Below the pieces are notes generated by a model that was not told where the DNA came from, did not search any database, and saw only the letters and a program-made list of their open reading frames with translations. A program made the translations under genes and the position numbers. Source: Scatomorpha sp964535405 (GTDB lineage Bacteria > Bacillota > Clostridia > Oscillospirales > Oscillospiraceae). Taken from it: a stretch of 64,000 bases of DNA. The DNA lies in the NCBI GenBank assembly GCA_964535405.1, contig CAZHUG010000002.1, forward strand, positions 1 to 64,000, read 5' to 3'. The stretch's first letter is position 1. Each line of letters opens with the position of its first letter. Of the stretch, positions 14,784-22,125 are shown piece by piece.

Positions 14784-15167
14784 CTAGATGCCGGTGCCGC
14801 CGCCCCTTTTCAGGAAGAATGTCCCCACATCCTCCACCTTGAACGTTGCAAGGTACAGTCCGTCGTCACCGTATTTGACCATGCTCAGCAGTCTCACGCC
14901 GCCCGTGCAATCCGCCTTGGCCTTGTAGTTTGCAGGCGGCTTGACAAGGACTTTTATGACGCTGTCTCGCAAAACGGTCATGTCCATGAAGTCAACGGGG
15001 TCAATGTATTCCAAAGCCCCGACGGTGACAATTCCCGCCTGATCGCCCTCCGTGCCCAGAAAAGCGTAAACCGTGCCTACCGCCACGGCGGTAGCGCTCG
15101 CCCTTGCAGACACCGTGACATTCTCCGCTGCCGCGCCACTGCCGTATGTAATCTGATTTATTATCAA
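14784..15167 (-). CDS. Phage tail-module protein of unknown function
   Basis: 127 aa, predicted mostly beta (VTVSARASATAVAVGTVYAFLG, FMDMTVLRDSVIKVLVKP, GLYLATFKVEDVGTFFLKRG). No family was recognised. It lies between the collagen-like protein (3 bp upstream) and the lysis cassette, within the tail operon. Its size and beta character would suit a small fibre or baseplate component. That is a guess from position. Confidence 0.6.
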   Translation of the reverse strand: MIINQITYGSGAAAENVTVSARASATAVAVGTVYAFLGTEGDQAGIVTVGALEYIDPVDFMDMTVLRDSVIKVLVKPPANYKAKADCTGGVRLLSMVKYGDDGLYLATFKVEDVGTFFLKRGGGTGI

Positions 15168-15170
15168 TTT

Positions 15171-15557
15171 TTACTCCTCCAGAATGACAATATTGACCGT
15201 CAGATCCTCTGTCGGCGCGCTCTCGCAGCTGAAGGTCAGAGCGCCCGCGGCCTGCGCTGTGCACAGCACCCACCCCGCGCTGTACGCCGCCTGCGACACC
15301 GGTTCGGGCGCGATGAGCACGGTGTTCGTGGCGCTGACCGCCGACACTGCCAGGCTCTGTGAGCCGTCCGACCAGCCGGAGGCGAGTAAAACCCCGCTCG
15401 CGCTAGAGACGCCCGCATCCCTGCCGTCCGCGCCGGTGTCGCCCTTGTCGCCTTTATCGCCCTTGTCGCCCTGCGGGCCGCGTATGAGCTTTACCTCGCC
15501 CATGTCGAGCTCAAGTCCCTGCACGGGCGCGCCTGTGCTGCTTTGAAGTTTTATCAT
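15171..15557 (-). CDS. Tail/fibre protein with short collagen-like repeat
   Basis: 128 aa. Residues about 29-48 form a Gly-X-Y stretch (GPQGDKGDKGDKGDTGADG), typical of trimeric phage fibres. The remainder is beta-rich (VLLASGWSDGSQSLAVSAVS, LTFSCESAPTEDLTVNIVILEE). Collagen-like segments in phage tails hold three chains together. The gene overlaps the upstream gene by 4 bp and the downstream gene starts 3 bp after it, so it is part of the tail operon. The exact position in the virion is unknown. Confidence 0.75.
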   Translation of the reverse strand: MIKLQSSTGAPVQGLELDMGEVKLIRGPQGDKGDKGDKGDTGADGRDAGVSSASGVLLASGWSDGSQSLAVSAVSATNTVLIAPEPVSQAAYSAGWVLCTAQAAGALTFSCESAPTEDLTVNIVILEE

Positions 15558-15880
15558 AATGTCACCTCCGATATCGCATCGCGGACGGCGATTGTGCCCG
15601 GTCGGCGCAGGCCGAGCACCGCACCGCCGAGAAATTTGACGCGCACATCCATCTGCACTGCGGCGTTCTCCTGAAAGGAAAAGGTCTCGCCCTGTGTCAG
15701 CGGCAGATAGAAGGTCTGCGTGCCGTTGTCATAGCGGACATCCTCCGGAAACAGCTTGCGCAGCGTGCCGCCGACGCAAAACTCCACCAGCTCCACATTG
15801 TCGATGTCCAGCGCCGCGCCGCCCAGCCGTATCTGCACGGGCAGGCTGTATGCGTCGCCCTGTTTAATATTTACTGCCAT
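15554..15880 (-). CDS. Tail/baseplate protein, BppU N-terminal-like
   Basis: 108 aa, all-beta: NIKQGDAYSLPVQIRLGGAALDI, VELVEFCVGGTLRKL, FYLPLTQGETFSFQENAAVQMDVRVKF. The start (IKQGDAYSLPVQI followed by a DIDNVELVEFCVG strand) resembles the N-terminal domain of BppU-type baseplate proteins that attach receptor-binding proteins. This is a weak family match. It begins 4 bp after the stop of the large Cys-rich tail protein and overlaps the collagen-like gene. Confidence 0.6.
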   Translation of the reverse strand: MAVNIKQGDAYSLPVQIRLGGAALDIDNVELVEFCVGGTLRKLFPEDVRYDNGTQTFYLPLTQGETFSFQENAAVQMDVRVKFLGGAVLGLRRPGTIAVRDAISEVTL

Positions 15881-15884
15881 GTCC

Positions 15885-17900
15885 TCACCTCACATATCCT
15901 GTGCCGCGGACGCGAAGATCGGCCGAGACCACCGTCGCGCTCGTGTCCGCGCTCTTGTTTTTTAAGATCAGCTTGTAGTAGGTAAACTTCTTGGCCTTGA
16001 GCTTGATTCTCACCATCTCGGGCACCTCGCCGGAGTCTGCACTGTCGAAGGCGTACTCGGCAAAGTCACTTTTCTTGTCCGTTTCCGCCGTGACGGTGAG
16101 TGCGCCGTGATCCTCGGGCTTCACGCCCAGCCAGAGCATGGCCGAGTATTTGCGCTTGAAGTCCTGACCGAAGTTCATCGCGCCGGACTCCCAGAGGGCA
16201 TCGATCGCCTCGCCCTCGTCCGAGCGGTACTCATCGGAAAAGTGCCGCAGATAGCCGTCGGCTGTGCCGAAATACAGCTCGTCCTTGTAGTTTATGAGAC
16301 AGAGCGCGTCAAAGCCGGTGTAGATATACCAGGCATCCGCGTCGATGCCCTGCACCAGCGCCGTGCCGTCCACGCCGATGACGTAATACTCGTGCGCGTA
16401 CTTGTCGTAGAAGGTCCTGGCGGTGGCGAGATCAAAAGAGCGGATACTGCTGTCCACGCGCTGGGAAATGCGCTGGGCGTTGCGCTCGTCGGGGCTGATA
16501 TTGCCCGAGGAGCCGGAGCGCCACTCGATGACGCTTCTGCCGTCGAGCGTGCGCGGGCGATTCTCCACAAGGCGCGCCTGACCGGGGGCGCAGCAGCCGA
16601 CGTCGCGGTTCACAGGGGTTACGTAAAAGCCCGCAATAACCTCGCCGTCCGCGAGTGTGACAGCGCCGTAGTTGATGGAATACGCACTGTCGAGCTTGAA
16701 GGCCAGAAGCCTGCTGTAATGCCGTATGAGCGCAGTCAGAGGCGTGTTCTCGTCGCCGACCGCGGCTTCATTCAGGTCGGGGAAATAGTCCGCGCGGGGC
16801 TCGCCGTCGTAGTCCAGGCCGGAGTAGAAGCATTTATTCGAGCCGTCGCCATAGATGAACACGCGGCTGTCCTGCGAGCCGTTGTAAATCTCCGCCCAGC
16901 GCATTTTGCGCACGGATTCGCCGCTGTCCGTGGGATAAGTCCAGCCGACCTCGATGCTGTTTGTGCCCTCCGCGGGCGCAGTTGTGAAGGTCAGGCTGCC
17001 TTTTTCGATATTAGCCGTCCAGCCGCTCATCGCAGCGCCGGTGCCTGTATTTTTGACGTAGTCGACCGAGGCAATCTCCTGCTCCGGCAGGGTGAACACC
17101 CGCGCCGAGCCGTCCGGCGAAAAGCGGCAGCGCCGCGCGCCCGTGAGCTTGTTTATCCCCTCGAGCGTCGTGCCGCCGCCTGCGGGAACAACGGAGACCG
17201 ACACCAGCGGGCGGTAGCCCTCGACCTTATCTAAGGTTTCGCCGTCCCAGACGAGGTACTGTGAGCCGTTTAAAACATACAGGCGCTCGGCAAAGCCGAA
17301 CATGCAGACCTCCGTGGAGGTATCGAGCGCGCCGCAGTCTTTCTTGCTCCAGATGCCGTCAGCGTCGCGCTCCAGCTCCCACAAAAAGCCGTTGCAGGCC
17401 GCGCAGAGCACCTCGCGCCCGCCCACAAAGCCGCTCCAGATGCCGCGCACGGCGCGGTCGCCGCTGTTATTCTGCGCCGTCACCGCCGCGAAGGACCAGT
17501 GATAATTCGTCTGGGTCTGGCTTGATGCCTCGCAGGCGGTTTGGCAGCCCTGACAGGCGTACATGCAGGAGGTCTGACAGCCCTGACAGCTTTGGCAGGA
17601 AACCCCCTCGCAGTTTTGGCAGCTCGATTGGCAAGCCGTCTGGCAGCTCTGGCAGGACGCGCCCTCGCAGCTTTGACAGGCGGTTTCGCAGGCTGTTTGG
17701 CAAGCCGACTGGCAGGCGGTTTGACAGCTCGCCTCGCAGGTCGTGAGACAGGAATACTGCGAGTTTGTCTGGCAGTTTTCGCAGAGCCCGCCGCAGGACT
17801 GCTTCGCTTCGCAGGCCGCCGAGCCGTCACAGCCGGAGGCCATCACCGAGATCGAGGCCGGCGCGGCGGAGCTCAGATATTCCGGTATTTGAATGCTCAA
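15885..17900 (-). CDS. Large phage tail protein with N-terminal Cys-repeat region (probable radical SAM target)
   Basis: 671 aa. TTG at 17900 is chosen as start: a GGGAGGGG site is just upstream and the TTG overlaps the TGA of the radical SAM gene (TTGA). ATG 17915 is an alternative. Residues 24-123 carry 25 cysteines spaced mostly as CxxxC or CxxC with Gln after Cys (for example CQTACQSACQTACETACQ). After that comes a long beta-rich part with propeller-like repeats (IWSGFVGGREVLCAACNGFLW, FAERLYVLNGSQYLVWDG, MLWLGVKPEDHGALTVTAE). The later half has at least ten more cysteines. The body resembles large beta-propeller tail proteins of clostridial podo-like phages. The Cys block strongly recalls CXXX-repeat substrates of radical SAM maturases. 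Confidence 0.85.
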   Translation of the reverse strand: MSIQIPEYLSSAAPASISVMASGCDGSAACEAKQSCGGLCENCQTNSQYSCLTTCEASCQTACQSACQTACETACQSCEGASCQSCQTACQSSCQNCEGVSCQSCQGCQTSCMYACQGCQTACEASSQTQTNYHWSFAAVTAQNNSGDRAVRGIWSGFVGGREVLCAACNGFLWELERDADGIWSKKDCGALDTSTEVCMFGFAERLYVLNGSQYLVWDGETLDKVEGYRPLVSVSVVPAGGGTTLEGINKLTGARRCRFSPDGSARVFTLPEQEIASVDYVKNTGTGAAMSGWTANIEKGSLTFTTAPAEGTNSIEVGWTYPTDSGESVRKMRWAEIYNGSQDSRVFIYGDGSNKCFYSGLDYDGEPRADYFPDLNEAAVGDENTPLTALIRHYSRLLAFKLDSAYSINYGAVTLADGEVIAGFYVTPVNRDVGCCAPGQARLVENRPRTLDGRSVIEWRSGSSGNISPDERNAQRISQRVDSSIRSFDLATARTFYDKYAHEYYVIGVDGTALVQGIDADAWYIYTGFDALCLINYKDELYFGTADGYLRHFSDEYRSDEGEAIDALWESGAMNFGQDFKRKYSAMLWLGVKPEDHGALTVTAETDKKSDFAEYAFDSADSGEVPEMVRIKLKAKKFTYYKLILKNKSADTSATVVSADLRVRGTGYVR
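17532..17831 (-). repeat. Cys-rich CxxxC/CxxC repeat block inside the tail protein
   Basis: 300 bp encoding 25 cysteines in 100 residues. From the fifth to the eighth hundred bases the DNA repeats short units such as TGCCAGACCGCC-type codons, but with many synonymous changes. The repeat is thus maintained at protein level rather than by recent DNA duplication. Two internal sub-blocks share CEGxSCQSCQ. Confidence 0.85.
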
Positions 17901-19066
17901 GCCTTCCCCTCCCATCTTCGTTTGAACGCTTCGTTTTTCTCGCGGCCGAGCGTCTGCATGACCCGGACCGCCTCGTCGAGCACCAGCCGCCGCCACCAGC
18001 AAAAGACCTCCGGCAGCTGCTGCAATTTTCCCGTCGCGATGTAATTATTCGCCACACAGCCGCCGTCGCAGACGCGATTATAGCCGCAGTTGTCGCAGTT
18101 GTCGCCTCGCGCCCGCTCGGCTGAAAACGCCCGCATGAGCGCGCGGCGGCGCTCGTCCGAGACGCCCGAATCCAGACTGCCGATGTAGAAAATACTCTCG
18201 CCGCCCTCGTTTGAGGTCATCTCCTGACAGCCGTAAATGTTGCCGTTCGGGTGAATCGAGGCAAAGCGCGAGGCACCCAGCCCGCATTTGCCCGCGGCCT
18301 TGCACTTGGGCAGGGCGCGATCCTCAAGGGCTTCCTCGGCGCTGTTTATGGCGCGGATATCGCGCAGGGCATCCTCGAAGGTCGAAAAGCTCAGCGGGGA
18401 CTCGTTTTGCCGACATTTATAGACATAATAGTCGCTGTATCGCCGCATTTCGCGCGAGAGCTTGCCGCGGGCGGCGTCAGACCAGTGCTCGAACACGTTC
18501 GGGACGACGAAAAAGTTTTTGTAGCCCTCGGACTCGCCCCACATTATATTCTCGAACAGCCGTCCGCAGGTTTGGGGGATCGCAGTCATGCGCAGGCACA
18601 TGCCGGGGTATTGCGCAAGGATGCGCGGGATCATCGGCGCGAGGGTGTTAAACGACCCGCGACCGTCGTGAAAGGGACGGTTGTAGTCCTGCGTAGCCTC
18701 GGCCCCGTCGATGGAAAAGAGGAGCCCGATGTTGTGCTTTTTCATAAATTCGAGCCGCTCGTCGTCCAGGAGCGTGCAGTTTGAGGTCATAGAGAGCATG
18801 AAGGGAACTTTAACTTCCTCCCGCAGCCACAGAGTCAGCGGCTTAATGACACTGTCCCACAGGAGCAGCGGCTCGCCGCCGAAGAAGTTAATTTCCGGCG
18901 TGTGTCCGCTCAAAGCGGCGTTTTCCATGAGAAACTCCGCCGCGCGCTTAGCGGTCTCGAGCGTCATGCGGCTCGGCGACTGCTGGACAAAACAATAGCG
19001 GCAGGCGAGGTTGCAGGCGTGGGTCAAAACCAGCATTGCGGAGCTGATTTTTGGAAGTTCGCTCAT
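17897..19066 (-). CDS. Radical SAM/SPASM peptide maturase within phage tail operon
   Basis: 389 aa. The radical SAM cluster motif is CNLACRYC (Cys 18, 22, 25), followed by the SAM-binding FFGGEPLL and the strand/loop LMTSN-like SMTSNCTLLDD and LLFSIDGAEATQDYNRP. A C-terminal SPASM region (about 245-360) has CKAAGKCGLG, then YGCQEM, then CDNCGYNRVCDGGCVAN and a final FCWW Cys, the pattern that binds two auxiliary 4Fe-4S clusters. Such enzymes form thioether or carbon links on ribosomal peptides. Its ATG overlaps the stop of the tail gene upstream by one base behind a GGAGGTGAT site. Its stop overlaps the start of the Cys-rich tail protein. No RRE/PqqD domain or leader-peptidase gene is nearby. 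Modification of the tail protein is inferred. Confidence 0.93.
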   Translation of the reverse strand: MSELPKISSAMLVLTHACNLACRYCFVQQSPSRMTLETAKRAAEFLMENAALSGHTPEINFFGGEPLLLWDSVIKPLTLWLREEVKVPFMLSMTSNCTLLDDERLEFMKKHNIGLLFSIDGAEATQDYNRPFHDGRGSFNTLAPMIPRILAQYPGMCLRMTAIPQTCGRLFENIMWGESEGYKNFFVVPNVFEHWSDAARGKLSREMRRYSDYYVYKCRQNESPLSFSTFEDALRDIRAINSAEEALEDRALPKCKAAGKCGLGASRFASIHPNGNIYGCQEMTSNEGGESIFYIGSLDSGVSDERRRALMRAFSAERARGDNCDNCGYNRVCDGGCVANNYIATGKLQQLPEVFCWWRRLVLDEAVRVMQTLGREKNEAFKRRWEGKA

Positions 19067-19512
19067 CAGATCACCTCCTGGGTCTGCGATACGCCGCAGA
19101 ACTTGTGCACATTTGCCTGCGCGTCCATGTAATAATATCCGACATGCGCCGCGCAGTTCAAAGCCGTGACGCTCCGAGCCTCGCCTGTGAGGGAAACTTT
19201 GCCCACGCTGTCAATTGAAATGCCCGGATACATCGTGAAACTCGCGGTGGACGCGCCGGATTCCGTGAGCAGGATCCGGGGATTGTCCTCGTCGGTCACG
19301 GCGACATACTCGCGCAGGAGCCCCGCCACATTGCGGCTGCCCGCGCGCTTTTTGAGTGCGCCGCCCGCGGTGACGGAGAAGTTTCGCATCAGCGCGGCCT
19401 CCCCCATCTTCAGGGTCGCCTCGCCCTCCGGCGCTTCGTTCACGCCGAGCCAGCGGGTGATTCTATAGATGCTCTCACTGACTGCTGTGCTGACTTTTGC
19501 CACGCTCACCAC
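19066..19512 (-). CDS. Phage tail protein (N-terminal-like segment of the propeller tail protein)
   Basis: 148 aa. The motif WLGVNEAPEGEATLKMGEA followed by LMRNFSVTAGGALKKRAGS is characteristic of the N-terminus of large podovirus tail or stabilisation proteins, in which it is normally joined to a long beta-propeller body. Here the protein ends at 148 aa, and the body appears as a separate gene after the radical SAM gene. Three cysteines lie in its last third (LNCAAH, KFCGV and nearby). It overlaps the connector gene by 7 bp and the radical SAM gene by 1 bp. Confidence 0.7.
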   Translation of the reverse strand: MVSVAKVSTAVSESIYRITRWLGVNEAPEGEATLKMGEAALMRNFSVTAGGALKKRAGSRNVAGLLREYVAVTDEDNPRILLTESGASTASFTMYPGISIDSVGKVSLTGEARSVTALNCAAHVGYYYMDAQANVHKFCGVSQTQEVI

Positions 19513-19916
19513 CTCCCAAACTGCTTGTATTCGAGCCCGCCGTAATAGTTTTCGATCGAGTCCACACTCGCGCCGGTTCTGAGGGAGTAGATACCCAGCA
19601 GCTGCTCGTAGCGCTGCTGATAGAAGCTTGCCGCCGTGGGGTTTTCGTCCACCAGCAGGTTCGCGGCCAGGCCATATGGCATCGCGCCGAGGGCAAAGCC
19701 CGCGCTCGCCTCGGGCACGAGCTCGTCCATCGAGCCGAGGGGCAGCCAGCTCTCACGGTCGCCGACGAGGAGCTTGAGCTCGGAGACCATGATGTTCACG
19801 ATGGCGGGCGTGCGCCCTTCATACTCCTTTGTGTCGCCGGATTGCGCCGAGCCGTCGGGCGACAGCTCGTCCATCAGCGCCATGGCGGCGGCAAATATAT
19901 CGCTGACAAATACCAC
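19506..19916 (-). CDS. Head-tail connector-like phage protein
   Basis: 136 aa, helical, with a pattern seen in head-tail adaptor/connector proteins: an N-terminal IFAAAMALMDELS helix, then AIVNIMVSELKLLVGD, ALGAMPYGLAANLLVDENPTAASFYQQRYEQLL, and a Tyr-rich end. It is the first gene after the capsid gene, separated from it by a 485-bp interval with a plus-strand pseudogene. The position between capsid and tail genes supports a connector role. No closer family was recognised. Confidence 0.65.
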   Translation of the reverse strand: MVFVSDIFAAAMALMDELSPDGSAQSGDTKEYEGRTPAIVNIMVSELKLLVGDRESWLPLGSMDELVPEASAGFALGAMPYGLAANLLVDENPTAASFYQQRYEQLLGIYSLRTGASVDSIENYYGGLEYKQFGRW

Positions 19917-20028
19917 AGAAATTCCTCCTTTTACTATCTGTTATTATTCTTATTTACAAGTGCATCTTTTCCTGCTACAATGGGCTCCGACAAGGTCCGG
20001 GCATACCTGCATGTTGCAGGAAAAACTG

Positions 20029-20291
20029 ATGCTTCTTACATATGACAGTCTCACGATCCGCGATGCCGTCGCCTCTGACGCCGAGCTTTTGTGCAAATGG
20101 TGGAACGACGGCGCGGTCATGGCTCACGCGGGCCTTCCCCACGGCACAGCCGAGATCGGCATTAAAATTTGCGAGCCCGACTGTCAGGAAAAAGGTCACG
20201 GCAGTCTTTTTATAAAGCTCTTCGCGCAGGGCCTGTTCGACATGGGCTATGAGCGGATCATTCTTGGCACCAACCTTCAAAACACTCGCGT
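20029..20291 (+). pseudogene. Truncated GNAT N-acetyltransferase remnant
   Basis: The plus-strand frame has the start of a GNAT fold (LTIRDAVASDAELLCKWWNDGAVMAHAG) joined directly to its acetyl-CoA-binding half (IGIKICEPDCQEKGHGSLFIKLF and GYERIILGTNLQNTR). The central strands, about 60 residues, and the C-terminal end are missing. The remaining Q-x-x-G-x-G/A motif is QEKGHG. It runs opposite to the phage structural operon between capsid and connector genes. It appears to be an inserted and decayed cargo gene. The frame continues after 20291 into hairpin sequence with no homology. Confidence 0.7.
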
Positions 20292-20295
20292 CTTG

Positions 20296-20399
20296 GGGGC
20301 AGGTCACACCCTGCCCCTTCTTTTTTCTTCCGGGGACAGGTCACAGCCTGTCCCCTTTTCTATTTGCGCTTGGAACAGGCTTTTGCCTGTTCCTTTTTT
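20296..20399 (+). repeat. Array of three related hairpins
   Basis: Hairpins lie at 20296-20317 (ggggcagg / cctgcccc), 20332-20355 (ggggacagg / cctgtcccc) and 20372-20393 (ggaacaggc / gcctgttcc). Each is followed by a T-rich tract. The first two share a TCACA loop. The last works as a terminator for the plus strand. The shared design suggests a REP-like or duplicated terminator element. Confidence 0.75.
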
Positions 20400-20401
20400 C
20401 T

Positions 20402-21454
20402 TTATGCGCAGGTCTTGGACGTGAGGCCGGAGGGCAGCTTTGCGCCCGTATAGGCATAGGCCTTGAGCGTCTGCCCAGCCGTAAGGTTTACGGTTCCGCC
20501 GGAGGCGATGAGGGTCTTAGTGTCGCTGTAGCGCGGGTCTGTGCCGTCGGTGCTGTAGTAGATTGTCGCGCCCGCCGCGGTCACGGTTGCGACCGTGCCG
20601 GAGACGGAGACCGTCGGCGCGGCCTGCACAGCCGCAGTCGCGGCATAGACATACACGCCGTCGCATTTTTCGCCCAGGACGTCAGCCCAGTAGCGCACGC
20701 GACCCTCGATGACGTTGCCGTCGATGCCCATGGGGTCTTTTTGTATCTTATATTTCGACAATTTCTGCACAAAGGGGCAGGCGTCCTTGTGCTGGAGGAT
20801 GAAGAACACATTCTCGGGCATGTCGCCGTCGGGCACGACGCGAACGTCAAAGCCCGCGACTCGGGGCAGCTTGTTCTCGGTCAGTGCCGCAGTGCCGAGT
20901 CCCTCAAGGTAGCTCAGACCCGCGAGGTTCGGCAGCAGGGCGGCGAAGCTCTCGGATATGAACATGCTGCGCCCCTTGGAGGGGACGTGGCTGTTATTCA
21001 TATAGGACGCGCCCGCCTGGATGAGGCCGAGAATGCTGTCCGCGGTCGGTGCCGCGCCGCCGACGATCTTGCCGCCCGACCTGCTCCATTTGCCGAGCAC
21101 GTAGCGCTCGACCTCGGGAATTACCACGTCGCGAATCTGCACATGCAGGCGCGCGGAGGCATCCTTGATGTTGTACTGATCCTGCGCGTTGCCCTCGTCA
21201 ATCGAGCCTGTAAACGAGCGGTCACGCTCAATTTTGAAGGTCTGCACGCGGTCGCCGATCTCCTTTATCGTGCCGTAGCGCGACAGGCCCGACTTGCTGT
21301 AGTCGTTCATGTCCATCTTGTCGATGGCGTAGACCGAGACCTCGTTCACGCCGGTGAACTCGACGCGCTTGTTGGTCGCGCCCTTTAAAAGACTCTCGCG
21401 GGCGAAGGAATCGTCCACGTATTTTGAAAATTTGCTTGCAAGATTGATAGCCAT
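20402..21454 (-). CDS. Major capsid protein with C-terminal beta-sandwich decoration domain
   Basis: 350 aa. Residues 1-~270 look like an HK97-fold coat protein of the P22/clostridial type: N-arm AINLASKFSKYVDDSFARES, then an E-loop area, a helical spine DSILGLIQAGASYMNN, and the P/A-domain strands FDVRVVPDGDMPENVFFILQH. Residues ~285-350 form an extra domain (TVSVSGTVATVTAAGATIYYS, DGTDPRYSD, GQTLKAYAYTGAKLPSG) like the chitobiase/beta-hexosaminidase C-terminal Ig-like fold. No prohead protease is encoded. It lies 22 bp after the scaffold gene. The fused domain probably projects from the capsid and might bind glycans (inference). Confidence 0.88.
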   Translation of the reverse strand: MAINLASKFSKYVDDSFARESLLKGATNKRVEFTGVNEVSVYAIDKMDMNDYSKSGLSRYGTIKEIGDRVQTFKIERDRSFTGSIDEGNAQDQYNIKDASARLHVQIRDVVIPEVERYVLGKWSRSGGKIVGGAAPTADSILGLIQAGASYMNNSHVPSKGRSMFISESFAALLPNLAGLSYLEGLGTAALTENKLPRVAGFDVRVVPDGDMPENVFFILQHKDACPFVQKLSKYKIQKDPMGIDGNVIEGRVRYWADVLGEKCDGVYVYAATAAVQAAPTVSVSGTVATVTAAGATIYYSTDGTDPRYSDTKTLIASGGTVNLTAGQTLKAYAYTGAKLPSGLTSKTCA

Positions 21455-21476
21455 ATTTTAATTTCCTCCATTTTCT

Positions 21477-22115
21477 TTAAACACTGTTCCAGCCGGAGAG
21501 AATCGGGTCGCGCGGGCGCTCCCCGCCGTCGGAGGCGAGGCTGCCCGTACTGCGCTCCTCATTTATCCGCGACCTTTTGCGACCCGCGAGCTCCGCGCGA
21601 AGGCGCGTGAGCTCCGCCGCGTTCTCCTCGGCCTGTTTTTTCGTCTCATAACTGCCGTAGGCCGCGACCAGCGACTCGCCCGCGCGCACCTTTGCCCAGA
21701 CCTCATCGGGTATGGTCGCCCGATTTCTCCTGAGCTTCTCCGCCGCCTCGGGAAACGCGCTGATGAACGCGCCAGCTTCCTCGGCGCGTTTGCGTGCGGC
21801 GGGGTCTTGGGCATCTGCTCCGCTCGCGGCCTGATCGAGCCTTGTGCGGATGCGGTCGTAGTCGAGGCCCTTTTGCGCGAGGGTGATGACCTCCTCGCGG
21901 CTGACGTTTTTGACCTCGTCGAGGTGCTTGAGCGTGAAGCTCTCGCCGTCTGCCCCCTCCCCGCCCGGCTGGTCTGCCGCGGCGTCGGGGGATGTGTCCT
22001 CGTCTGTCAGGTCGAGACCGGCGAGCATCTCGTCGGGATCGACCTCCCAATTACTTGTATTTTCAGCGCCGGAGTCTGGTAGCCCGGGCGCGCTTGGGCT
22101 GGTTAGCTCTTCCAT
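21477..22115 (-). CDS. Phage scaffolding protein
   Basis: 212 aa, acidic at the N-terminus (EVDPDEMLAGLDLTDEDTSPD) and helical later (AAEKLRRNRATIPDEVWAKV, QAEENAAELTRLRAELAGRKR), with a charged C-terminus. This composition, and its place directly between portal and capsid genes, is that of a capsid assembly scaffold that is absent from the mature virion. A FTLKHLDEVKNVSREEVITLAQKGLDYD-type segment (here in parts: LKHLDEVKNVSREEV and AQKGLDYDRIR) is common to clostridial phage scaffolds. It lies 10 bp after the portal gene. Confidence 0.82.
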   Translation of the reverse strand: MEELTSPSAPGLPDSGAENTSNWEVDPDEMLAGLDLTDEDTSPDAAADQPGGEGADGESFTLKHLDEVKNVSREEVITLAQKGLDYDRIRTRLDQAASGADAQDPAARKRAEEAGAFISAFPEAAEKLRRNRATIPDEVWAKVRAGESLVAAYGSYETKKQAEENAAELTRLRAELAGRKRSRINEERSTGSLASDGGERPRDPILSGWNSV

Positions 22116-22125
22116 CTGCTCCTCC

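Noticed and set aside
17532..17831. Possible CRISPR-like or DNA tandem repeat
   Set aside because: The units are short, unequal and protein-coding, with synonymous variation. There are no uniform repeats and spacers.
17541..18044. Ala/Leu-rich plus-strand frame across the Cys-repeat region
   Set aside because: It is the reverse of the repeated Cys/Gln codons and overlaps two real genes. Its low-complexity composition follows from the repeat.
20029..20291. Functional acetyltransferase
   Set aside because: The central strands and the C-terminus are missing, so only a remnant is claimed.
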